Assembly: GCF_017676345.1 (NCBI RefSeq)
Contig: NZ_JAFFZM010000014.1
Span: 185,316-249,315 of the forward strand
Direction of reading: 5' to 3'
Length of the DNA: 64,000 nucleotides
Source: Streptomyces smyrnaeus
GTDB taxonomy: Bacteria > Actinomycetota > Actinomycetes > Streptomycetales > Streptomycetaceae
Below, in pieces: positions 1-8,390 of this stretch. A program made the position numbers and the translations under genes. Under the pieces are notes generated by a model. The model worked only from the letters and a program-made list of their open reading frames with translations. It was not told the origin of the DNA and searched no databases. Numbering within the stretch: position 1 is the first letter of the stretch; each line of letters opens with the position of its first letter.

Positions 1-32
1 GAACCGCCACCAGGTGCACCAGGGAGTTGTGC

Positions 33-1142
33 ATGGAGACCCTCACCCGACCGAAGCTCCGCGAGGGCCTGGAAGTCATCCGCGGGATGGACGACCACCC
101 GCTGCTGTACGACGCGTCCTCCGGTATCTACCACCGGCTCAGCCGGTCGGCCGCCGGCCTCGTCCAGCGGCTCGACGGCTCCCGGTCGCTCGACGACATC
201 GCCGGACTGATGGCGGCGCGCGGCACCAAGACCCCCGAGGCGGCCCGCACCGAGCTGGACCGCTTCGTGAAGAACCTGTACGACAGCGGCCTGCTGGACG
301 GCTCGCCCACCCCGCAACGGGCCCGGGACGCGGGGCGGCGCGGCAAACGCAACCAGATGATGCCGCGCTTCGTCGTCAGCCGCACACTGCTGCCCCGGCT
401 GCTGGAACCGCTCGCGGCAGTGCTGCGCAAGATGCCCGGCGGCGCGCTGGCGGGCGGCCATATCGCGGGCGGCGTGGCGGGTACCGTCCTCGCCGTATGG
501 GCGCTGCTGGCCGGGCCCTCCGCCGACCCGAAGCTCGCACACTGGACGACGCTGCTGGCGCTGGTGCTCTTCCTCGGCCAGATCGTGCTGCACGAGGCGG
601 CGCACGCGATGGTCGCCCAGTTCCTGAAGGTGCCCGTGCGGGGCTTCGGGTTCGCACTGCTCTTCTACTTCATGCCGCTGGCCTACGTCGACCGCACCGA
701 CGCCTACCGACTGCGCTCCCGGGCCAGCAGAGTCGTCCTGGCGCTGGCCGGGCCGGTCAACGACGGCTGGATAGCCGGACTCACCGCGCTGGTCGCCACC
801 ACGGTGGACGGCACCGTGGCGACCGTGGCCGCGACGATGCTGGTCTTCCAGCTCCTGAGCGTCATCACCAACCTCAACCCGCTGCTGCCCAGCGACGGTT
901 ACGCCGCGCTGGAGGCCGGCATGGGCACCGTCGACGCCCGCGGCCGCGCCTTCGGCCTGCTCAAACACACACTGCTGCGCCGCCCGCTGCCCTCCCACCT
1001 GGCGGCCCTGACACCCGCCGCGCGCAGACTGCACCTGGCCTACGGAGCACTGTGCACGCTGTATGTGCTGGTGCTGGCGTATGTGGCGGTGGTGGGCACG
1101 GTCTTCTCCTACGGCAGCGTCCAGGGGATGTGGGGCCGGTGA
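33..1142 (+). CDS. PqqD-like/M50 zinc metalloprotease of a RiPP cluster
   Basis: 369-residue integral membrane protein. Residues about 20-75 resemble a PqqD-type winged helix (RiPP leader-peptide recognition). A multi-pass membrane part follows, with HEAAH at 187-191 (zinc ligands and catalytic Glu) and a second M50 motif, NPLLPSDG, at 282-289, so the active site looks intact. ATG at 33 follows AGGGAG at 21-26; an in-frame TTG at 27 would abut that SD. The frame is open to the window edge, so a longer N-terminus cannot be excluded. The stop overlaps the GTG of the dehydratase, implying one operon. Inferred role: leader cleavage or maturation of the RiPP peptide; the substrate is not visible. 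Confidence 0.75.
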   Translation: METLTRPKLREGLEVIRGMDDHPLLYDASSGIYHRLSRSAAGLVQRLDGSRSLDDIAGLMAARGTKTPEAARTELDRFVKNLYDSGLLDGSPTPQRARDAGRRGKRNQMMPRFVVSRTLLPRLLEPLAAVLRKMPGGALAGGHIAGGVAGTVLAVWALLAGPSADPKLAHWTTLLALVLFLGQIVLHEAAHAMVAQFLKVPVRGFGFALLFYFMPLAYVDRTDAYRLRSRASRVVLALAGPVNDGWIAGLTALVATTVDGTVATVAATMLVFQLLSVITNLNPLLPSDGYAALEAGMGTVDARGRAFGLLKHTLLRRPLPSHLAALTPAARRLHLAYGALCTLYVLVLAYVAVVGTVFSYGSVQGMWGR

Positions 1143-3733
1143 CCACCCCTTCCGCCGATCGCCTCCGGGCGCGGTCGGGCGTCCCCGAGCTGACCCGTGT
1201 CGCCGGGCTGCCCGCCGCTTGCTGCCCGCTTCCCGGTGCCCGTACCGCCGAACTCCTGGACCGGCACGCCGAGCTGAGCGGTGCCCTTGAGGAGCTTCGG
1301 CCCCAGGTGGAGGACGTTCTCTACGCCTTGGTGCCGCTGCTGGACGACGCGCGCGAGCTGCGCCGCGCCGTCCTGGCCGCGCGCCGCGCCGCACACCGCG
1401 CCGCCCCGCCGGGCTGGGACGAGCAGACCGGGGCGCGGGTGGGGGAGTACGCCGACCAGGAGGCGCGCGCCACCCTGCGCCGCTGGCAGGAGCTGACCGC
1501 CGCCGCGCAGGCAGTGGCCGCTGAGTTGGACAAGGAGGTCGCACGGGACCGCGCGGCTGCCGAGGAGACCCTGACCGCCGCGCTGGAAGACCCCGGCTTC
1601 GCCCACTCCCTGGCGCTGGCCACCCCCGACTGGGTGCGCTACGGCAGCGCCCGCAGGACCCGCAAGCGGCAGCGCGCGATGCGGACGCTGTACTCCTACA
1701 CCGTCCGCGCCGCCGCCAAGACCAGCCCCTTCGCCCGGTTGACGACGGTCGGCGCACCGGGCCGGGACCACTGCGGGGAGGCGGTGCAGCAGGTGTCGGC
1801 CACCGTCGCCTTCACCGCCCTCCACGCCCTGGCACGCTCCCCGTACACGGCGCCCCTGCTCCGCTACCGCCCGGCAGCCGTCCGCCCGGCAGCCGTCCGC
1901 CCGGCAGCCGTCCGCCCGGCCGGATCCGGCGAGGAGGCGGCGGAAGAGGACGTGCGCGAGCTGATGCTCCACCCCGAGTACGTCGCCACCGGCGGCGTCA
2001 CCTGGCGCATCGACCACGTGGGGGAGGCGGGACTGGCGGCGCACTGGGCCCGTCGGCTGGCCGACTGCTGCGACGAGGACGACGGCACGCTCCGTCACGA
2101 GGCGGCGCTGCGCGCGCTCGGCGGCACGGACCCCTTCCGCCGCTTCCTGCGGATGCTCGACAGCGGTGTACTGGCCCCGGTGGCTCCCTGGCGGCGCGGC
2201 GAGGACCCGGTGTCGGTCCTGCTGGGGCTGACGGCCGGCGCGGGGAGCGACGGCCCGGCCGTCGTGGGGCAGCTGCGCGAACTGGCCGCCGAACAGGCGC
2301 GCATGGCCCGGCCCGCGCGGGCCGGGGACGACGGGCCGCGGCGGCGGGCCGAAGCCGTCACGCGCGTGCGCGAGCTGGCGCGGGACTGGGCGCGGGAGGC
2401 CGGCTGGGACCGGTTCGAGCCGACCGAGGTCTGGTACGAGGACGCGGTCACCGATCTGCGGCTGCCGCCCGTGCTGGAGGACGAGGACACCGCGGCCGAC
2501 CTGCGCCGCCTGGGGGCCGAGATCCGCCCCCGGCTGTTCCGTTCGCACCTGTACGACGAACTGGTGCGCCGGTTCGTTGCCACCTACGGCAAGGGCGGCA
2601 GCTGCACGGACGTGCTCGGGTTCGCCATGCGCTGCGGGGCCGAGACCGACCGCGACCCGGAACTGGAGCGCGCCGCGCAGCTCGACCTCGCCGCACGGGA
2701 GGACCCAGGGGAGCGGGCCTGGCTCCCGGTGGGCCCGAGCAGTGCGCCTCCGGCGGCGGCGGTGCTCTTCCAGCGGATCGAAGGCGGCCGGGACGAGCGG
2801 GGGGAGGGCGGCCCCCGGATGGTCGTCAACCAGTTCAACCCCGGCACCGGCGGTCTGCTCACCCGCTTCAAGGGGCTGCTGGGCGGCGGTTTCGCGGACG
2901 CGCTCCGTACCCATGTGCGCCGCTGCTGGCCGCACGCCGTGCACCACCACGAAATGGTGCTGTGGACCGAGTGCAGCACCGCGCAGGCCCAGTCCTCCGG
3001 GCTGCTGCCCCCGCTGACCGTCCCCGGGGAGCTCGACGCACCCGGCGCCCTCCCGCTGAGCGCCACCCGGCTGGTCCACGACCCGCGCCAGGACACCCTC
3101 ACCCTGCTGGCCCCGGACGGGCAGCCGCTGGCCGCCGCCTACACCGGGCTGGTGCCCACGCATCTGTTCCCCAAGTTCGCCCGGTTCCTCGCGGTGCTGG
3201 CCGACCCGTGGGTCAACGGTTCGCCGCTGTCGGACTACCGCATGCCCTTCCAACTGCCCCGCGAGCCCGAGCGGGTGGTCGCGCTGGGCAGGCGGACGCT
3301 GGGCGGCGAGGGCCGGGTGGTGACCCGGCGGGCCTCATGGATCGTGCCCGTGCACCGGCTCCCGCTTCCCGTGGCCGGGTCCGGCAGCGATGCGGAGGCC
3401 GTGGCGGCAGCCGACGCGTTCCGCCGTGCACACGGCATGCCGCGTGAGGTGTTCGCCTATCTGCTGCCCGCGGCCGGGGGCGGGATGAGCCCGGACCACG
3501 ACCGCAAGCCGCTGTGGATCCGGCTGGACTCGGCCGTCTCGCTGGACGTCCTGGCCCACTGGATCACCCCGAGCACCGGCCATGTACGCCTCGTCGAGGC
3601 GCTGCCCGCGCACGATCAGCACCCGCAGCGCGACCGCGACGGCGAACGGCGCGCCACCGAGCACGCCGTACTGCTGCACTGGGCCGGTACCGAGGCCGGC
3701 CCGTCCGGCACGGACCGAGAGGGGGAGCGGTGA
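1139..3733 (+). CDS. LanB-type lantibiotic dehydratase (glutamylation subunit)
   Basis: 864-residue protein of the lantibiotic dehydratase N-terminal family, recognised by RAAAKTSPFARLTTVG in the N-terminal third. Family knowledge: these enzymes use glutamyl-tRNA to glutamylate Ser/Thr of a precursor peptide, and a SpaB_C domain then eliminates glutamate to give dehydro-residues. Here the SpaB_C part is a separate downstream gene, as in thiopeptide TbtB/TbtC pairs. GTG at 1139 overlaps the upstream stop (GTGA). A 15-base tandem repeat inside the gene adds copies of RPAAV. It may instead be a tRNA-dependent peptide ligase of the PEARL group; the sequence alone does not decide. Confidence 0.8.
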   Translation: MTTPSADRLRARSGVPELTRVAGLPAACCPLPGARTAELLDRHAELSGALEELRPQVEDVLYALVPLLDDARELRRAVLAARRAAHRAAPPGWDEQTGARVGEYADQEARATLRRWQELTAAAQAVAAELDKEVARDRAAAEETLTAALEDPGFAHSLALATPDWVRYGSARRTRKRQRAMRTLYSYTVRAAAKTSPFARLTTVGAPGRDHCGEAVQQVSATVAFTALHALARSPYTAPLLRYRPAAVRPAAVRPAAVRPAGSGEEAAEEDVRELMLHPEYVATGGVTWRIDHVGEAGLAAHWARRLADCCDEDDGTLRHEAALRALGGTDPFRRFLRMLDSGVLAPVAPWRRGEDPVSVLLGLTAGAGSDGPAVVGQLRELAAEQARMARPARAGDDGPRRRAEAVTRVRELARDWAREAGWDRFEPTEVWYEDAVTDLRLPPVLEDEDTAADLRRLGAEIRPRLFRSHLYDELVRRFVATYGKGGSCTDVLGFAMRCGAETDRDPELERAAQLDLAAREDPGERAWLPVGPSSAPPAAAVLFQRIEGGRDERGEGGPRMVVNQFNPGTGGLLTRFKGLLGGGFADALRTHVRRCWPHAVHHHEMVLWTECSTAQAQSSGLLPPLTVPGELDAPGALPLSATRLVHDPRQDTLTLLAPDGQPLAAAYTGLVPTHLFPKFARFLAVLADPWVNGSPLSDYRMPFQLPREPERVVALGRRTLGGEGRVVTRRASWIVPVHRLPLPVAGSGSDAEAVAAADAFRRAHGMPREVFAYLLPAAGGGMSPDHDRKPLWIRLDSAVSLDVLAHWITPSTGHVRLVEALPAHDQHPQRDRDGERRATEHAVLLHWAGTEAGPSGTDREGER
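1868..1921 (+). repeat. 15-bp in-frame tandem repeat in the dehydratase gene
   Basis: Three perfect 15-base units (1868-1882, 1883-1897, 1898-1912) and a partial fourth encode consecutive RPAAV pentapeptides. The length keeps the reading frame, so copy number may vary between strains without breaking the gene. Confidence 0.9.
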
Positions 3734-4638
3734 CCGCGACGCCTGCCCGCAGCGCAGCGGCTCGTCAGCAGGACACCGAGGAGCCGTGGGACTGGTGGTA
3801 CGTACGGGCCTATCCGGGCGGCCCCGCCCGGATGGACGCGGCCGTGGTCGCGGCGCTGCCGTGGCTGGCCGCGCGCGCGGCCGAACTGGCGGCTCCCGCC
3901 TGGCACTTCCTGCGCTACTGGGACGCGACCGGCCACCATCTGCGGCTGCGCATCCGCTGCACACCCGAGCAGGCCGACACGCTGCACGCCCGTACGCCGG
4001 AGCTGCGGGCGCTGATGGCCGCCCTGCCCGAGCAGTCCCCGGAGCCGGACGGCGGCGGCCTGCTGCCCGCCGAGCCCACCATGGCCCCCCGGCACCAGCC
4101 CACCGGGGTGAGCCCGGCCCCCTACGCGCCCGAACAGGCCAAATACGGCGGCGCGGCGGGCATCCGGTCGGCCGAGGAGGTCTTCACCGACTGCTGCGCG
4201 ATGCTGGCCGAGACGGAACTGGTGGCCCTCCCCGCCGGCTACGAACGTGCCGCGGCCGCCGTCGATCTCACCGGCATGCTGGTGGACTCCTGCCTGGCAC
4301 CGGGCGAGCGGGACGCCTTCTGGACGGCGCACCGGCGCCGCTGGCTGGCCCGGCTGCGGATGGTCCTCCCGGCCGACGAGGCACGGGACCGGCTGCGCAC
4401 CCTGGCGTGGGAGGTACGGCAGGCGCCGTGGCCGCGCGAGCCGGTACGCGGCAGGCTGGCGGCACATGTCGCGGTGGTGGCGGGGGCCCTGGACCGCTGT
4501 GCGGCCTCGCACGTCCCCGTCCCCCGCGCCGAACTGCTGCTGCACCACCTCCATATGACCTTCAACCGGCTGGGCTTCCCACCGGCGGAGGAGGCGGCGC
4601 TGGTGCTGGCCGCCCGCGCGCTGACGGCGCGGGAGTGA
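3730..4638 (+). CDS. SpaB_C-type thiopeptide/lantibiotic biosynthesis protein
   Basis: 302 residues matching the free-standing lantibiotic dehydratase C-terminal (SpaB_C, 'thiopeptide-type bacteriocin biosynthesis') family. Typical features are WDWWYVRAYPGG near the N-terminus, WHFLRYWDATGHHLRLRIRC, and a C-terminal segment ending HHLHMTFNRLGF. In split LanB systems this protein eliminates glutamate from the glutamylated precursor; related members are pyridine synthases or other cyclases. GTG at 3730 overlaps the dehydratase stop and is preceded by a GA-rich SD, so it is translationally coupled. It is the last gene of the operon. No precursor peptide, cyclase or tailoring gene is visible between it and the convergent DUF2267 gene. 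Confidence 0.8.
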   Translation: MTATPARSAAARQQDTEEPWDWWYVRAYPGGPARMDAAVVAALPWLAARAAELAAPAWHFLRYWDATGHHLRLRIRCTPEQADTLHARTPELRALMAALPEQSPEPDGGGLLPAEPTMAPRHQPTGVSPAPYAPEQAKYGGAAGIRSAEEVFTDCCAMLAETELVALPAGYERAAAAVDLTGMLVDSCLAPGERDAFWTAHRRRWLARLRMVLPADEARDRLRTLAWEVRQAPWPREPVRGRLAAHVAVVAGALDRCAASHVPVPRAELLLHHLHMTFNRLGFPPAEEAALVLAARALTARE

Positions 4639-4641
4639 CCG

Positions 4642-4682
4642 GGCCCCGGCGCCGCCCGGTCCGGCACCCTTCGGCCGGGGCC
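4642..4682. terminator. GC-rich inverted repeat between convergent genes
   Basis: GGCCCCGGC (4642-4650) pairs with GCCGGGGCC (4674-4682) across a 23-base loop, followed by tandem CCGGGG units. It lies between the convergent SpaB_C and DUF2267 genes. There is no T-tract, so the terminator role is inferred. Confidence 0.35.
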
Positions 4683-4714
4683 GGGGCCGGGGCCGGGCGT
4701 GCGGGCCGCGGTCT

Positions 4715-5200
4715 TCAGGCGGCCTGTGCGGGCTGCGGCGTCCGGGCGGTGGGGGAGACGGTGGGCCGGGTGAGCTCGGCGCGCCCGAACAACAGCGCGT
4801 ACCCGGGCGGGAGTCGGTCGATGATGCGGCTGATCAGATCCTCACCCGCGAGCCTGGCGACCAGCGCGAGGACGGTGCCGGTGTCCCAGCGGGTGGTGGC
4901 AGCGGTACCGCCGGTCCGGGAGGCGAGGTCCTTCACGAACTCCCAGCCGGTCAGCTGAGCGGACTCGGGGATCTGTGCGGTCAGGACGCGCGCTGCCTCC
5001 GTCGGGAGGACGGCGGCGAGGTCGACGCGTTCCTCGCCGGTCAGGCGCCGTCCGAGGGCGGAGAGGACGGCGTGTATGACGGCCTCGGCTCGTTCACGGG
5101 TGGGGTAGGCGCCGTCGTACCGCACGCGTTCGACCAGTTGGTCGTACGTCATGCCTTCCGTGACGGGGCCGGCCTGGGGCTTCATATGCGTCAGTGACAC
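4715..5200 (-). CDS. DUF2267 domain protein
   Basis: 161 residues recognised as DUF2267: YDQLVERVRYDGAYPTRERA, then a helical GRRLTGEERVDLAAVLP segment. The family is common in stress or plasmid-like contexts and has no assigned biochemical function. A GTG at 5200 is preceded by CGGAG with an 8-base spacer; an internal ATG six codons in is the alternative. It sits beside hsp18 and rheA, with a sigma factor and a UspA protein beyond, which suggests general stress regulation, but no promoter was identified. Confidence 0.7.
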   Translation of the reverse strand: MSLTHMKPQAGPVTEGMTYDQLVERVRYDGAYPTRERAEAVIHAVLSALGRRLTGEERVDLAAVLPTEAARVLTAQIPESAQLTGWEFVKDLASRTGGTAATTRWDTGTVLALVARLAGEDLISRIIDRLPPGYALLFGRAELTRPTVSPTARTPQPAQAA

Positions 5201-5396
5201 GTTTCGATCTCCGGTTGTGGTCGAGGGACGGGCGCTCCTTGCGAGGACCGCTGCGGTCCTGGGGGCGCCCGCCCCGTGGGCTTTCTCCCGTACGGCGGAG
5301 GCGTGCGTGACGGAGGGCGGGACCGGGCGGCTCCCGTCCTCCGCCCCTCCTGTGCCGCCCTGCGCCGTGCTGCCGCGGGTGTGCCGCCGCGCGGGC

Positions 5397-5831
5397 TCAG
5401 CTGCTGATCTGCTTGCGGTCGGCCCCGTTGCCGACGGTGATCTTGCGGGCCTTGGCGCGTTCGCTGACGGGAATGCGGACGGTCAGTACGCCCGCCTCGT
5501 AGTCGGCCCTGATGTTGTCGGTGTCCAGCGTGTCGGCCAGCACGACCTGGCGGGAGAAGACGCCCAGCGGCCGCTCGGCGAGCTCCATGTGCACCTCGTC
5601 GCTCCCGGCGACGGGGCGGCGCTCCGCCTTGACGGTGAGCATGTTGCGTTCGACGTCGATGTCGATGGCGTCCGGGGAGACACCCGGCAGGTCGAGGGCG
5701 AGCACGTAGTCGTCGCCGTCCCGGTAGGCGTCCATCGGCATGGCGGACGGCCGGGACCAGGTGCCGCCCGTGCCCAGGAACTGCTGGGCGATGCGGTCGA
5801 GCTCGCGGAAGGGGTCGGTGCGCATCAACAT
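5397..5831 (-). CDS. hsp18: Hsp20/alpha-crystallin small heat shock protein (Hsp18)
   Basis: 144-residue cytoplasmic holdase chaperone. The alpha-crystallin domain covers about residues 40-130, with DAYRDGDDYVLALDLPGV, GVFSRQVVLADTLD and the diagnostic AGVLTVRIPV near the end. ATG at 5831 has a perfect GGAGG with a 9-base spacer; upstream in-frame codons lack an SD. The gene is divergent from rheA, and the intergenic region carries TGTCATC-N5-GATGACA, the RheA operator sequence I recall from the S. albus hsp18 literature, overlapping the proposed promoter. Repression by RheA with thermal relief is therefore expected. Confidence 0.93.
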   Translation of the reverse strand: MLMRTDPFRELDRIAQQFLGTGGTWSRPSAMPMDAYRDGDDYVLALDLPGVSPDAIDIDVERNMLTVKAERRPVAGSDEVHMELAERPLGVFSRQVVLADTLDTDNIRADYEAGVLTVRIPVSERAKARKITVGNGADRKQISS

Positions 5832-5886
5832 TACGAAACACCTCCGATGAGCTTGGGCAGTATCTGTGTCTGCCAATGCGCTGCAC

Positions 5887-5923
5887 CTGTCATTCCTTGT
5901 ACCATGTCATCCGAACGATGACA
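5887..5923 (-). promoter_or_regulatory. hsp18 promoter with RheA operator palindrome
   Basis: A perfect inverted repeat TGTCATC (5905-5911), 5-base spacer, GATGACA (5917-5923) lies between hsp18 and rheA. On the minus strand TTGTCA inside the repeat, a 17-base gap and TACAAG form a plausible -35/-10 pair for hsp18. A repressor bound here would block RNA polymerase. The repeat is seen directly; RheA binding follows from the known hsp18 operator; the promoter boxes are inferred. Confidence 0.8.
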
Positions 5924-5969
5924 AGCGTGGTTGTCGCCCTATGGACGACATTGCGAGGGGAGGATCCCC

Positions 5970-6650
5970 GTGCCCACACCTGAAGAACAGCCGCTGCCGC
6001 CCGCCCGGAGCCATCCGGCTCCCGCCTCCTTCCTCGCCGCCGCGGCGGCACTGCACCGGATCCAGGAGGCGGTCCGCAGCGCGCAGGCCCCGCCCGGTGA
6101 CACCTCGCCACCGGACGCCTCGGCCCCCAGCTGCGACCAGGCGCTGACCGCGCTGCTGGCGCTGCGCCAGGTGCGCGACCAACTCGCCGGCTGGGAAACG
6201 TCCTTGATCGAGACCGCCCGCACGGCAGGCGCCAGCTGGGCGGACCTGGCCGCCCCGCTCGGCGTCGCCTCCCGGCAGGCGGCCGAACGCCGCTATCTGC
6301 GCGGCCGGCCCGGCACCCCTGGTGCCACGGGCGAGCAGCGGGTGCGGGCCACCCGCGACCGCCGCGCGGCCGACCGGACCGTGGCGGCCTGGGCCCGGCG
6401 CAACGCCTCCGACCTGCGCCAGCTCGCCGGTCAGATCACCGCGCTGCCCGACCTTCCCGCCGAGCCCCGGGCCGTGCTCGCCGGTGCGCTCGCCGACGAC
6501 GACGCCGCCCGGCTCGTCGCCCCGCTGATAGGAGCACAGCAGCATCTGTCCGGCAGCCATCCGGAGCTCGCCGAGCGCGTCGACACGCTCGCCTGCCACA
6601 CCGGGCGGCTGCGCCGGGGCGCCGGTGAGACGCGCGGCGCCGACGCCTGA
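5970..6650 (+). CDS. rheA: RheA-like hsp18 transcriptional regulator
   Basis: 226 residues. The central segment, from about residue 68 (WETSLIETARTAGASWADLAAPLGVASRQAAERRYLRG in the translation), looks like the helix-turn-helix region of RheA-type 'HSP18 transcriptional regulators'. RheA represses hsp18 at low temperature and acts as a cellular thermometer through a reversible conformational change. GTG at 5970 follows GAGGGGAGG with good spacing; an earlier open stretch lacks an SD. Divergence from hsp18 across a perfect operator supports the assignment and suggests autoregulation. The C-terminal half is Ala/Arg-rich with no other recognised domain. Confidence 0.8.
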   Translation: MPTPEEQPLPPARSHPAPASFLAAAAALHRIQEAVRSAQAPPGDTSPPDASAPSCDQALTALLALRQVRDQLAGWETSLIETARTAGASWADLAAPLGVASRQAAERRYLRGRPGTPGATGEQRVRATRDRRAADRTVAAWARRNASDLRQLAGQITALPDLPAEPRAVLAGALADDDAARLVAPLIGAQQHLSGSHPELAERVDTLACHTGRLRRGAGETRGADA

Positions 6651-6800
6651 GCACATACGAAAACGCCGGCGTGAAGCGTGCAGGAGGCAAAGGCTCAGGG
6701 CGTGTTCTTCCGTCCTGAGCCCCGGCCCGCCGACGGGGCCGGAAGGCCGCGCCGCGAAGGTCTCCGGCGGGTGGGGACACGGAAAAAATCCGATCAACGG

Positions 6801-6825
6801 GTTTGACCCCGCGGCTGCCGGTTAG
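6801..6825 (+). promoter_or_regulatory. possible SigB-type autoregulatory promoter
   Basis: GTTTGA (6801-6806), 13 bases, GGTTAG (6820-6825) resembles the SigB/SigF-class consensus (GTTT, 13-15 bases, GGGTA). It lies 133 bases upstream of a sigma factor gene of that class in an otherwise gene-free stretch (6651-6958). The -10 match is imperfect, so this is a candidate only. Confidence 0.4.
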
Positions 6826-6958
6826 ACGAACCTCCAAGTGCTTGGGAGAACAGGCACATCGCGGGAGACGAGCGCTCAGGGCCCCCGAGGTGTGTCTCCT
6901 GAGCCGCCCTCTTCCCGCGACTGTGACCACATCAGCGAGACGGGAGGAGTAGCCCGAC

Positions 6959-7864
6959 ATGTGCGCAGTCCGCTACCGCCCGCAGAACGCCCGCCACAGC
7001 CACGACGACGCCCCCGACACCGCCGAGGACTTCGAACGACTGGCCGCGCTGCCGGAAGGACCCGAGCGGGAGGAGCTGAGCAGCCGCCTCGTGGAGGCAT
7101 GGCTGCCGATGGCCCACCGGCTGGCCGCCAAGTACCGCAACCGCGGGGAATCCCTCGAAGACCTGGAGCAGGTCGCGGCGCTCGGCCTCGTCAAGGCCGT
7201 CAACCGCTACGACCCGGCACAGGGAACGCCCTTCGTGCCGTTTGCGATACCCACCATCACCGGTGAGATCCGCCGCCACTTCCGCGACCGCACCTGGGAC
7301 GTGCACGTACCGCGCCGCATCCAGGAGCTCCGCAACCGGGTGCGGACCGCCGTCCGGGAACTGAGTACCGGTCTGGACGACGGCCTTCCGTCCGTGGAGC
7401 GGATCGCCGAGCACGCCGGCATGTCCGAGGAGGACGTGGCCGCCGGGCTGGAGGCCATGGACAGCTTCCGTTCGCTGTCCCTCGACGCCACGGGCCCCAA
7501 CGCCGACGACGGATTCTCACTGGCCGACACTTTCGGCGAGTCGGAGCCGGAGTACGAGACGGTGGTCGCGCGGGAGGCGGTCAAGCCGTGCCTGCGCGAG
7601 CTGCCCGAGCGGCAGCGCCGCGTGCTGTACATGCGCTACTTCCGGGACATGACCCAGTCGCGGATCGGCCAGGAACTGGGCATCTCCCAGATGCACGTCT
7701 CCCGGCTGCTGTCCAAGAGCTGTGAGCGGGTCCGTCAACAGGTCGAACACGACCGCCGTACCCAGCGCGTCCGCCGCGCCGAGCGCAGCCACCACGTCGA
7801 ACGGGACCGCGCAGCCGAACGGGGCCGTCGGCGCCCGGTGCGCTCCCACGCCACCGCTGCCTGA
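6959..7864 (+). CDS. SigB/SigF/SigG-family RNA polymerase sigma factor
   Basis: 301 residues with the full group 3 layout. Region 2 covers about residues 40-110 (AWLPMAHRLAAKYRNRGE, DLEQVAALGLVKAVNRYDP, PTITGEIRRHFRD), region 3 about 110-180, and region 4 about 200-260, with the helix-turn-helix MTQSRIGQELGISQMHVSRLL. A basic 40-residue tail follows. ATG at 6959 has GGGAGGAG 8-9 bases upstream. Such factors direct osmotic, oxidative and developmental stress regulons in streptomycetes and are usually held by anti-sigma factors. No anti-sigma gene is adjacent. Which paralogue it is cannot be told from sequence alone. Confidence 0.92.
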   Translation: MCAVRYRPQNARHSHDDAPDTAEDFERLAALPEGPEREELSSRLVEAWLPMAHRLAAKYRNRGESLEDLEQVAALGLVKAVNRYDPAQGTPFVPFAIPTITGEIRRHFRDRTWDVHVPRRIQELRNRVRTAVRELSTGLDDGLPSVERIAEHAGMSEEDVAAGLEAMDSFRSLSLDATGPNADDGFSLADTFGESEPEYETVVAREAVKPCLRELPERQRRVLYMRYFRDMTQSRIGQELGISQMHVSRLLSKSCERVRQQVEHDRRTQRVRRAERSHHVERDRAAERGRRRPVRSHATAA

Positions 7865-7957
7865 GCCCGCGCTGTCCGGGCACCACGTGCTGCCGAGGCA
7901 CGGCCCGGTCCGGCTGCAGGCTCGATCGCGTTCGCGCTTCTCGAAAGGAGCACAAGC

Positions 7958-8233
7958 ATGCTGCTCGCACACCCCGCTGTCCTCCGGAACCTGGTCGGTG
8001 AGTACGAGGCACTCGCCGTTCTGCACGCCGAGAACGGGTCGCCCCAGGTGCGGCAGCGGATGAACGACCTCGCCTACACGCTGTGCGTGTCCACCGGTAC
8101 CCGCGACATCGACACCGCTCTCGTCGCCGCTCGGCACCGTCTGCCGGGTGCCCGCCCGGAGGACGACTCCCTGCTGGAGCGGTCCGGTGGACCGGCGGCC
8201 GGGGATCCCGTACGGCAGGTGTCGGCGGCCTGA
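7958..8233 (+). CDS. DUF5133 domain protein
   Basis: 91-residue protein matching the actinobacterial DUF5133 family: MLLAHPAVLRNLVGEYEAL at the N-terminus and VRQRMNDLAYTLCVSTGTRD in the middle. The function is unknown; family members often lie next to stress sigma factors or two-component genes. ATG at 7958 follows a strong AAAGGAG. It is 93 bases downstream of the sigma gene and may be cotranscribed with it or under its control. A long perfect hairpin follows the stop. The C-terminal 20 residues are low in complexity. Confidence 0.75.
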   Translation: MLLAHPAVLRNLVGEYEALAVLHAENGSPQVRQRMNDLAYTLCVSTGTRDIDTALVAARHRLPGARPEDDSLLERSGGPAAGDPVRQVSAA

Positions 8234-8246
8234 TCCCGTCTTCCCC

Positions 8247-8286
8247 GACCACCGCGCGGACGGCACCTGCCGTCCGCGCGGTGGTC
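8247..8286 (+). terminator. strong intrinsic-type hairpin after the DUF5133 gene
   Basis: A perfect 19-bp stem (8247-8265 with 8268-8286) closed by a 2-base centre begins 14 bases after the DUF5133 stop. It lacks a T-tract, as is usual in streptomycetes. It probably ends the sigma-factor/DUF5133 transcript. Confidence 0.75.
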
Positions 8287-8390
8287 TGCTCAGTGCCCTG
8301 GCCCGGTCCCCGGCACCGTCCGGTGGCCTGTCTTCTCGGCGCCGTGTCCGTGTCATGGCTCCGCACCGACCGGTCCTGGCAAGCCAGTTC

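Noticed and set aside
14..1138. Upstream extension of the dehydratase frame
   Set aside because: The same frame stays open through the whole M50 gene, but this part is a shadow: the translation is Arg/Pro-rich without homology, and the GTG at 1139 gives the proper N-terminus.
1109..3253. 714-codon minus-strand open frame
   Set aside because: It lies antisense to the LanB gene; high-GC codon bias keeps this frame open. The product has no family features.
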